Part shown: positions 16,934-24,079 of the stretch, piece by piece | Position numbering within the stretch: position 1 is the stretch's first letter | Layout: each line of letters begins with the position of its first letter | NCBI RefSeq assembly: GCF_042646605.1 | Contig: NZ_JBHRUG010000019.1 | Span: forward strand, 124,001-188,000 | Source of the DNA: Litchfieldella rifensis | GTDB taxonomy: Bacteria; Pseudomonadota; Gammaproteobacteria; Pseudomonadales; Halomonadaceae | Reading direction: 5' to 3' | Length of the DNA: 64,000 bases | Program-made: the position numbers and the translations under genes | The notes under the pieces: generated by a model | Seen by the model: the letters and a program-made list of their open reading frames with translations, nothing else | Told to the model about the DNA's origin: nothing | The model's database searches: none

Positions 16934-18403
16934 TTAGCTGGAGGGAGGTGTGGCCACTTGAGCCTGTTGTACCCGCTGCAAGTCCTCGGGCTCGATATCC
17001 CAGGCGGCCGCATCGATGTCCAGGTCGGCAAACTTGCTGGCGTCGAAAATCGGCTGTTTGATACCCGCCTTGATCTGGTCGTCGAAGTCACGCATGAAAC
17101 GCAGCCCCGGCTTGATCAGCATGATCAGGGCAATCAGGTTGGCCAGCGCCAGGAAGCCCATGGTCACGTCGGCGAAGGCAAACACGGTACCCAGATCGGT
17201 GATCGCTCCCCAGCTACACAGGCCGATGATGGCGATCCGGAAGACGTTGAACAACGTCTTGTTCTGCTCGCTCAAGAAGTTGATGCTGTTTTCGCCGAGA
17301 TAGTAGTTGTAGAGGATGGTGCTGAAGCCAAACAGCAGCAGCGCGACGCTGACGAAGCTACGCCCCCATTCGCCCACATGATCGGCCAGCGAGGCTTGGG
17401 TCAGCGCCACGCCGCCGATCTCGATCCCGGAGGCTGGGTCGTAGGCGCCGCTAAGCAGGATGATGAAGGCCGTGGCCGAACAGATGATCAGGGTGTCGAT
17501 GAACACCGAGAACGCCTGCACGATGCCCTGGTTGGCCGGGTGCGGCACGTAGGCGACCGCGGCCACGTTCGGGGCGCTGCCCAGGCCCGCCTCATTGGAG
17601 AACAGGCCACGCTTGACCCCCATCAGGATGGCCGCCCCGATACCGCCGCCGACCGCCTGCTCGAGACCGAAGGCGCTGTGGACGATCAGCATGATCGCCT
17701 CGGGGATCCGGGTGACGTTCAGGGCCAGCACCACGATGGCAACCAGCAGATAACTGACCGCCATCACGGGCACCAGAACTTCCGCCACCCGGGCGATCCG
17801 CTTGACGCCACCGAAGATGATCAGGCCGACGACAATTGCCATGCCGATACCGGTGTAGAGGACCGGGATGCCGAAGGCATCATCCACCGAGGTGGCGACG
17901 GCATAGGATTGCAGGGCGGTGAAGCCGAACCCGAAGGTGACCAGCAGCAGCACCGAATAGAGGCTTGCGAGCCACTTCCAGTTGCTGCCCAGCCCGCGGG
18001 AGATGTAGTACGCCGGGCCGCCGCGATAGGTGCCGTTGGGTTCCGCTGTCTTGTAGGCCTGGGCGAGGGTGCATTCGAGATAGCTGGTGGCCATGCCCAT
18101 CAGGCCGACCACCCACATCCAGAAGATGGCGCCCGGACCGCCGAGGGTGATCGCCACCGCCACCCCGGCGATATTGCCGCCACCGACACGCCCGGCGACG
18201 GACAGCAGCAAGGCCTGGAAAGAGCTCAGGTGGCCGTGCTTGTCCCGCTTGAACGCCTGGCTGGCGCTCAGGATTCGGAACATGCGGCCAAAATAACGAA
18301 ACTGGACGAAGCGGGAGGCCAGAGTAAAGCCGATGCCAACCGCGATCAGCAGTGCGATCAGCACCTTGCCCCAGAGGAGATCGTTGATCAAATCCAGCAT
18401 CAT
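16934..18403 (-). CDS. AGCS-family sodium:amino-acid symporter
   Basis: 489-residue alanine/glycine:cation symporter family protein with about 11 membrane segments. Diagnostic blocks are GRVGGGNIAGVAVAITLGGPGAIFWMW, ECTLAQAYK, GGPAYYISRGLG and GLGSAPNVAA. Family members carry alanine, glycine or glutamine with Na+. Its linkage to glutaminase and to a kinase with an amino-acid-binding sensor makes glutamine the likely substrate, as in the Bacillus glnT-glsA pair, but that is inference. A sigma-54-type promoter and enhancer-like repeats lie in its 370-bp upstream gap. Confidence 0.88.
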   Translation of the reverse strand: MMLDLINDLLWGKVLIALLIAVGIGFTLASRFVQFRYFGRMFRILSASQAFKRDKHGHLSSFQALLLSVAGRVGGGNIAGVAVAITLGGPGAIFWMWVVGLMGMATSYLECTLAQAYKTAEPNGTYRGGPAYYISRGLGSNWKWLASLYSVLLLVTFGFGFTALQSYAVATSVDDAFGIPVLYTGIGMAIVVGLIIFGGVKRIARVAEVLVPVMAVSYLLVAIVVLALNVTRIPEAIMLIVHSAFGLEQAVGGGIGAAILMGVKRGLFSNEAGLGSAPNVAAVAYVPHPANQGIVQAFSVFIDTLIICSATAFIILLSGAYDPASGIEIGGVALTQASLADHVGEWGRSFVSVALLLFGFSTILYNYYLGENSINFLSEQNKTLFNVFRIAIIGLCSWGAITDLGTVFAFADVTMGFLALANLIALIMLIKPGLRFMRDFDDQIKAGIKQPIFDASKFADLDIDAAAWDIEPEDLQRVQQAQVATPPSS

Positions 18404-18552
18404 GAATCTCCATCCGTGGCCGTTGCAGACAGGGAAAGCGAAGCAACCCGTGGGATGGCTACCGCCATTGTTGTTTTTGGCATGATGAGTCGAACCTCTT
18501 GACTTGCGTTTGTCGATACCGGGCTCGCGATGTGCGAGCCGATCCCATATAA

Positions 18553-18568
18553 CGCAAAGAGCATGCCA
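18553..18568 (-). promoter_or_regulatory. Sigma-54 (-24/-12) promoter for the symporter gene
   Basis: On the minus strand 18568-18553 reads TGGCATGCTCTTTGCG. The -24 GG and -12 GC dinucleotides are separated by exactly 10 nt, with TGGCA and TTGC cores matching the RpoN consensus. The predicted transcript starts near 18542 and has a leader of about 140 nt before the ATG at 18403. An NtrC-type activator is encoded directly upstream. Confidence 0.8.
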
Positions 18569-18645
18569 GTTACGTTGATGAAGTTAACTTATTGTTTTGT
18601 ATATAATTCATGAAGTGGATTGGTAGTCGGCGCACAACAAAGGGG

Positions 18646-18750
18646 TATAACCAATGCCTGACGATCATTGAGGGGCGGCATGGAAATTACTGGGAATACA
18701 ATGAGATATCGCCGATTATAACCAATGTTATAAATATCGCTTTGGTTATA
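18646..18750. promoter_or_regulatory. Enhancer-like TATAACCAA repeats
   Basis: TATAACCAATG occurs at 18646-18656 and 18717-18727, and the inverse TTGGTTATA at 18742-18750. They lie about 80-180 bp upstream of the sigma-54 promoter, the usual range for NtrC-type enhancer sites. The remaining sequence of this gene-free stretch is AT-rich, with no open frame of note. Confidence 0.65.
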
Positions 18751-18773
18751 GGGGGTTGGCGATCAGGGTTTTC

Positions 18774-20186
18774 CTAGGACGTGCGCATCTTCTTCAACCG
18801 CTTGCTCAGCGCCGGCTGCGAGATGCCCAGTAGGCGCGAGGCGATGGACTGGTTGCCCTCGGCACGCCGCATCGCTTCATGCACCAGCAGGTCGGTTACT
18901 TCATGCAGCGTCGGCAGGGATTCATCGGCCGCGAACACGGTGCGCTCGACGGCGAGGTCCGTGCCGGCGTCCTGGTTTGTCTGATGGATGGTGCGCTTGA
19001 AGACATCCATGGACAGCGTCCTGGCCTTGTGGACGCTGATGGCATCGAAGGCCATGGCGCGCAGCTCGCGCACATTGCCGGGAAAGCCGTAGTTGGCTAG
19101 CAGTACCGTCAGTTCGGGGGGATAAGTCGGTTTGTCCTTGCCGAGCTCCTCGGCCGCTTCGCTCAGGAAATGCTCGAGCAGCAGCGGAATGTCCGATTTG
19201 CGCTGCCGCAACGGCGGGATATGGACCTGGTGGGTGCGCAGCCGGTAGTAGAGATCCTTGCGGAATTCCCCCGCCCTCTGCTTCTCGCCCAAGTCCTGGT
19301 GGGTGGCGACCACGACCCGGGCCCGCATGCGCTTGGGCCGGTCGCTGCCGAGCGGGTAGTACTCGCCTTCCTGCAGCAGGCGCAGCAGCTTTACCTGGGA
19401 GGCCATGCTGAGGTCGCCGATCTCGTCGAGAAAGAGGGTGCCGTCCGCCGCCTGTTCGATCATGCCGGCACGCGCCTGTTCGGCGCCGGTGAAGGCCCCG
19501 CGCTGGTGGCCGAACAGCGTATCGGCGAAGACGTTGTCATCCAGCCCCGCCACATTGACGCACACCAGCGGGCCCTGTCGACCACTCAGGGTGTGGGCCG
19601 CGCGAGCGATCAGCTCCTTGCCCACACCGCTTTCCCCACTCACCAGGATCGGCTGGTTGGTCGGCGCCACCGACTCCAGATACTGGAAGACCGAGCGCAT
19701 GCCCTTGTCGCCGGTGACGATATGCGCGAACGCCTCGGGATGTTCCAGGGTGTCGTTGAGGAAGCGCTTGCGCAGCTCCTGGTTCTCGCGCCGCAGCTCC
19801 TGCAGGTGGATGGCCCGCTTGACCCCTTCGATCAACCGACCCTCCTCATCGGTCTTGACGAAATAGTCGAAGGCACCGAGCTTGATGCAGTTCACGGCGG
19901 TTTCCACCTGGTTCAGGCCGCTGATCACGATGACGCCGATATCCGGGTGCTCCTCGACGATGCGTTTCAGCAGCCGCTCGCCGGAGAGGTGCGGCATGGT
20001 GAGGTCGAGGGTCACCAGGCCGATGTTCTCGCGCGCCAGGATCCCCATCACCTCGCGGCTCTCCTGGCAGCGGTGGATATGGGTGATGCCGCCGGAGCGC
20101 TCCAGCGCAATGCTCAGGCTGCGCAGGAAAGAGGGCTCGTCGTCGACGAGCAGCAGGCCGAATGAGGGGTACAGGTTCATCGTCAT
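18774..20186 (-). CDS. Sigma-54-dependent NtrC-family response regulator
   Basis: 470-residue activator with a receiver domain (phospho-acceptor Asp61 in VTLDLTMP, switch Lys in YFVKTD), an AAA+ domain with Walker A GESGVGKE, the sigma-54 contact loop GAFTGA, Walker B GTLFLDEIGD and the arginine-finger region FRKDLYYRL, and a C-terminal helix-turn-helix (GNQSIASRLLGISQPALSKRLKK). It follows the kinase gene by 62 bp. The sigma-54 promoter and repeats before the AGCS gene identify that transporter as the probable target. Confidence 0.9.
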   Translation of the reverse strand: MTMNLYPSFGLLLVDDEPSFLRSLSIALERSGGITHIHRCQESREVMGILARENIGLVTLDLTMPHLSGERLLKRIVEEHPDIGVIVISGLNQVETAVNCIKLGAFDYFVKTDEEGRLIEGVKRAIHLQELRRENQELRKRFLNDTLEHPEAFAHIVTGDKGMRSVFQYLESVAPTNQPILVSGESGVGKELIARAAHTLSGRQGPLVCVNVAGLDDNVFADTLFGHQRGAFTGAEQARAGMIEQAADGTLFLDEIGDLSMASQVKLLRLLQEGEYYPLGSDRPKRMRARVVVATHQDLGEKQRAGEFRKDLYYRLRTHQVHIPPLRQRKSDIPLLLEHFLSEAAEELGKDKPTYPPELTVLLANYGFPGNVRELRAMAFDAISVHKARTLSMDVFKRTIHQTNQDAGTDLAVERTVFAADESLPTLHEVTDLLVHEAMRRAEGNQSIASRLLGISQPALSKRLKKMRTS

Positions 20187-20248
20187 CGAGCGCTTTCCAC
20201 CTACCGTCCAGGATTGCGTGATTGGTCGTACTGCGAGCGTGCGTTGCT

Positions 20249-21976
20249 TCAGCTCGGCGCCGGGCGCGAGGGCGTCGTTTCCGCTGATGCCGGCAAGGCC
20301 AGGGTAACGGTCGTGCCTTCACCGAGCCTGGAGTCGAACTCCAGGGTGCCATGGTGTTCGCGAACGATTCCGGAGGATACCGACAGGCCCAGCCCGGTGC
20401 CGCCGCATTCACGCCGGGTGGTGAAAAAGGGATCCGTCAGCAGGGTCAGCGATTCGGGATCGATGCCCCTGCCCTGATCGCGGATTTCCAGTACCACACA
20501 ACGCTTCACACGATCATGGCGGGTCGCCAGGAAGATGCCCTGTTCCGTGCTGTCCAGGGCCTGGCAGGCATTCAGCACCAGATTGATCACCACCTGTTCG
20601 ATACGCTGGGCGTTGCCCTTGAGCGGCGGTAGGTCCGTGGCGTAGTGCGTCTCGAAGCGATAGGTGGCCTTGCGGATCGAGTTGTCGACCAGACGTACGG
20701 CGGTGATCACTACCTGGTTGAGGTCCAGGGTTTCGCCCAGGTCGGCGCTGCCCTGGCGCGCGAAGTCCTTGAGATCGCCGACGATGCGCTTGATACGCTG
20801 GGTGCCTTCCAGCATCTCGTCGAGCATGAGAGGGATCTCTTCACGCATCCGCGAATATGCCAGACCGCCGAGCGTGAAATCGCCGTGCGTGCGGTAGTGC
20901 GCTTCGAGAATTTCCCGGGAATCGGCATAGGCGTCGCGCAGTACCGGCAGGTTCAGCAGCAGCAGGCTGCTGGGGTTGTTGATCTCATGCGCCACGCCGG
21001 ACACCAGAATGCCCAGCGAGGTCATCTTGTCGGCCTGGATCAGCTGCTGCTGATGCTGGCGCAGTTCCTCGGTGCGGCTGGCGACTTGCCGCTTGAGCAT
21101 CCGGTTCCAGACCACGATACCGCCGAGAATTAGCAGCAGGGCCGCGGAGGCCGCCGCGCCGACCTGGCCGACTTTCTTCCAGGGGATGCCGTGCGTGCCC
21201 TCCAGGGGGCCGAGCCACTTGTCGTAGATCGCCTGGTGGCGCCCGGTGTTCTTCAGGATGGCCAGCCCTTCGCTGAACTGGGCGAGCAGGTTCGAGTTCC
21301 CTTTCTTCACCGCGTAGCCGTAGCGCAGGGAAAAGGGCTTTGCCACCGGCACGAGATTGGTCAGCCCCAGCTCCCGGCTCAGGTAGAGCGCCGGCAGATT
21401 GGCCACCAGGGCGTAGTCGTGTTGGCCGGAAGCCAGCGCCCGAAGCGCATCGGCGTGGGTATCCACGGTGATCAGTTTGGCGCCCACGTCATGCTCGATC
21501 AGGTAATCGTGCATGATGTCGCCGCGCTGGACGATCACTTCCTTGTCCCGCAAGCCTTCCACGTCCACCACCGGGTCGCCACGTCGGGCGAAAATCGATT
21601 GATGCACGATGGCATGAGACGGCGCGAAATCGAATTGCTCGGCGCGCTCGTCGGAGTAGGACATGCCCTGGAGTGCATCGATCTCGCCGTTCTCCAGCCG
21701 CTCGCGCATGTCGCCCCAGGTGGCCAGCTCGATTCGCACGTCGATTCCCATGACCTCGGCGATGGCCCGGGTCAGCTCCACGTTGTAGCCAGCAGGCTGG
21801 CCATCCTCGTCGAGAAACTCGTAAGGCGGGTGGTAGTGATCCCCGCCGACGACGATGGTGTCACCCCTGTCTCCCCTGGCGGAGGGTGACTCCTGTCCCC
21901 AACTCTGCAAAGGAATCAGTACGAGGCAGGCGGCGATCGCCACCAGCCACCGCGTCACTCGATGTTCAATCCGCAT
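20249..21976 (-). CDS. Sensor histidine kinase with periplasmic amino-acid-binding (SBP_bac_3) domain
   Basis: 575 residues. An N-terminal signal/anchor (about 1-28) precedes a periplasmic domain of the solute-binding family 3 type (about 39-258: YHPPYEFLDEDGQPAGYNVEL, then a KWLG end), a membrane helix at about 271-291, a coiled linker, a HisKA domain with phospho-acceptor His330 (GVAHEINNPSS), and a HATPase domain (NLVLNACQAL, DQGRGI, GTGLGLSVS). The sensor domain is the fold used to bind polar amino acids, so direct sensing of glutamine or a relative is likely. It is encoded with the NtrC-type regulator. Confidence 0.9.
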   Translation of the reverse strand: MRIEHRVTRWLVAIAACLVLIPLQSWGQESPSARGDRGDTIVVGGDHYHPPYEFLDEDGQPAGYNVELTRAIAEVMGIDVRIELATWGDMRERLENGEIDALQGMSYSDERAEQFDFAPSHAIVHQSIFARRGDPVVDVEGLRDKEVIVQRGDIMHDYLIEHDVGAKLITVDTHADALRALASGQHDYALVANLPALYLSRELGLTNLVPVAKPFSLRYGYAVKKGNSNLLAQFSEGLAILKNTGRHQAIYDKWLGPLEGTHGIPWKKVGQVGAAASAALLLILGGIVVWNRMLKRQVASRTEELRQHQQQLIQADKMTSLGILVSGVAHEINNPSSLLLLNLPVLRDAYADSREILEAHYRTHGDFTLGGLAYSRMREEIPLMLDEMLEGTQRIKRIVGDLKDFARQGSADLGETLDLNQVVITAVRLVDNSIRKATYRFETHYATDLPPLKGNAQRIEQVVINLVLNACQALDSTEQGIFLATRHDRVKRCVVLEIRDQGRGIDPESLTLLTDPFFTTRRECGGTGLGLSVSSGIVREHHGTLEFDSRLGEGTTVTLALPASAETTPSRPAPS

Positions 21977-22365
21977 CCAGATCCTTGAGGTTCTTCTTTG
22001 TATATCAATGAACTGAGATATCGACTCGCCCTGGTCGCCAATCGCTCCTCATTGTACTCCCTACGGCCTCGTCGTTCTCCAACTTTGGCCTTTTGGAACA
22101 GCTACCCTAGGTGGGCTTCGGTCCTCACGCTCAAATCGTGCGGTTCTTATTGGGCGGATGCAGGTTCTGAGCGCAACACCGCTATGGGCGTGGCGTTGGC
22201 ACGTTGAGGTATCAGGATGAGTACACCTGACCCGTGGTAGTCATGCACTCATAATGATCCCTCATTTTGGGATGAATCCAAAATGAGGGATTGAAGGATC
22301 TCTGACGGGGAGGCAGAAAATCGGGATATCAACGAGCGACACCCCCGGCCAGCTGCGGCAGAACG
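21977..22365. other. Gene-free stretch with a perfect 14-bp inverted repeat
   Basis: No convincing gene is visible in these 389 bp. At 22257-22291 a perfect inverted repeat (14-bp arms, core CCCTCATTTTGG, 7-nt spacer GATGAAT) could be a terminator-like hairpin or an operator. The part around 22080-22180 has unstable reading frames and may be a remnant of a mobile element, but I cannot identify it. Confidence 0.5.
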
Positions 22366-23397
22366 TTACAGCTTCAAGTGACTTTGAAAAAACGCTTCCA
22401 GTTTATCAAATGGGATCAGATCGACACGATCATACAGATCCACGTGGCCTGCATCCGGGACAATCACCAGTTCCTTTGGCTCGGCAGCCAGCCGGTAGGC
22501 GTCTTCGCTGAATTCGATGGAATGCGCATTCTCACCCGCGATGAACAGCATCGGACGCGGCGAGATCGTCGCGATGTCCTCGAACGGATAGAAATTCATG
22601 AATTTGACATTGCTGGTCAGCGTCGGATGAGTGGTCAACTGCGGTGAAGAACTCTCAGGTGTGTATTCACCCCGTGAAGTACGGTAGAAATCGTAGAACT
22701 CGCGCTGGATGGGATGGGTATTCTCGTCCAGTTCATGCACGGTGCCGCTGGTATACTGGGTCTCACCACCGGTGAACTCCACGTAACGCTGCTCCGCGGC
22801 CGCGGCGATGATCCGTTTCCTTTGCTCAAGGGTCTGTGATTTGTTCAGCGCGTGCCGGTTTGCGGCTCCCATGTCGTACATGCTGACCGTGGCGATTGCC
22901 TTCATGCGCGGGTCTATTTTCGCGGCGCTGATCACGAAGCTGCCGCTGCCGCAGATGCCGAGTGCGCCAATACGCTCACGGTCAACGAATGGTCGGGTTC
23001 CGAGGAAATCCACTGCCGCGCTGAAGTCTTCGGCGTAGAGGTCCGGTGAGACGGCGTTTCGCGGCTGGCCTTCGCTCTCACCCCAGAAAGAGAGATCGAG
23101 GGACAGGGTCACGAATCCTCGCTCAGCCATCTTGGTGGCGTACAGGTTCGCGCTTTGTTCCTTTACCGCTCCCATGGGATGTCCAACAACGATAGCAGGA
23201 TGCTTGTCTGCCCTATCGAAGTCCTTGGGAATGAAAAGGTTACCCACCACTTCCATCTGGTATTGATTCTTGAAGGTGACCTTTTCCACCGTCACTTGAT
23301 CACTCTCATAAAAATTATCGGCACCATGAGACATATCGGCCCCCATTGCATTGAATGAACTGAAAATCAGACTGAATAAAACGAAAAGCTTTCTCAT
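22366..23397 (-). CDS. Exported alpha/beta hydrolase, YcjY/DLH-like
   Basis: 343 residues with a signal peptide (about 1-19, ending NAMGA). It has the alpha/beta hydrolase landmarks: GHPMGAVKEQ oxyanion loop, DFLGTRPFVDRERIGALGICGSGSF with a nucleophile elbow carrying Cys where Ser is usual, and the C-terminal DAGHVDLYD histidine. The Cys elbow resembles dienelactone hydrolase relatives. The substrate is unknown. The cyclophilin-like gene ends 74 bp upstream on the same strand, suggesting an operon. Codon use is more AT-rich than in the core genes, fitting the accessory segment. Confidence 0.72.
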   Translation of the reverse strand: MRKLFVLFSLIFSSFNAMGADMSHGADNFYESDQVTVEKVTFKNQYQMEVVGNLFIPKDFDRADKHPAIVVGHPMGAVKEQSANLYATKMAERGFVTLSLDLSFWGESEGQPRNAVSPDLYAEDFSAAVDFLGTRPFVDRERIGALGICGSGSFVISAAKIDPRMKAIATVSMYDMGAANRHALNKSQTLEQRKRIIAAAAEQRYVEFTGGETQYTSGTVHELDENTHPIQREFYDFYRTSRGEYTPESSSPQLTTHPTLTSNVKFMNFYPFEDIATISPRPMLFIAGENAHSIEFSEDAYRLAAEPKELVIVPDAGHVDLYDRVDLIPFDKLEAFFQSHLKL

Positions 23398-23471
23398 AAA
23401 TGGATTGCCTGGTTCGATTGATAGATTGAGGAAGGGGCAAGGAAAGACCGTCGAATACGGTTTGAATGGTT

Positions 23472-23972
23472 CTAATCAGCCAGGGTGATGGTTGCCGTAA
23501 ATGTTGGGAATTGGCTGAGTACTTCCAGCCCTGACGTAATGGAGCCGAGGTTAATCAACGACCTGGAGTAAACGAAGTCCTTGTAGTAAAGGGCCAGATT
23601 CCCCCATGGCGCATAGTAGGCAAGGGTACCGACCTGGGGGTCGTATCCCTCGGGCGCCCCTTCCGTAGACAACCTTTGAGGCAGGTAACTGATTTTTTCT
23701 GTCCCGTGGTGATCTTCGAAGGTCAGTGTAAGGGGAAGCTGCGACAGGAAGTCCCGTGTGGTGGCAGAATCTTCCAGTGCCACCACTATGTCCTGGCCCT
23801 CAACATTCAGGACAATCTCAACGTTGCCTTGTGTGCTCTCGTTCTGTGCTTGCACTGATTCACTCCCTGCCCAAGCAATACCTGCAAATCCCAGGTAGGC
23901 GACGATAAGAAGCCCGCTGCCTAGCATCCAGATTGGTCTATGGATTAGATTCATCGTGTGGAGAACCATCAT
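23472..23972 (-). CDS. Secreted cyclophilin-like fold protein
   Basis: 166 residues. Following a hydrophobic leader (about 10-36, ending AGIAWAG) is a domain with the pattern of the bacterial cyclophilin-like family: VEIVLNVEGQDIVVALEDSATTRDFLSQLPLTLTFEDHHGTEKISYLP, then GTLAYYAPWGNLALYYKDF and ITSGLEVL. No peptidyl-prolyl isomerase activity should be assumed. The start is uncertain: several ATGs occur and none has a good Shine-Dalgarno. A LysR-type box lies 73 bp upstream. Confidence 0.65.
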   Translation of the reverse strand: MMVLHTMNLIHRPIWMLGSGLLIVAYLGFAGIAWAGSESVQAQNESTQGNVEIVLNVEGQDIVVALEDSATTRDFLSQLPLTLTFEDHHGTEKISYLPQRLSTEGAPEGYDPQVGTLAYYAPWGNLALYYKDFVYSRSLINLGSITSGLEVLSQFPTFTATITLAD

Positions 23973-24044
23973 TGTCGTGAAATGATGGTTGCCATTCTAG
24001 GAAGCGGGCTGGCTTTGATATAGGGGGTTTAGGTACAAGGAGCC

Positions 24045-24059
24045 ATGCACAGAATTCAT
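24045..24059. promoter_or_regulatory. LysR-type box, copy a
   Basis: ATGCACAGAATTCAT (T-N11-A pattern) lies 73 bp upstream of the cyclophilin-like gene. The flanks extend the match with copy b (27001): 29 nt around each differ at only 5 positions. Confidence 0.6.
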
Positions 24060-24079
24060 GGATCGACTTTGTACAGGCC

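Noticed and set aside
22080..22190. Possible group II intron or transposon fragment
   Set aside because: Short patches recall intron 3' regions, but no reverse transcriptase frame, domain V or inverted ends could be shown.
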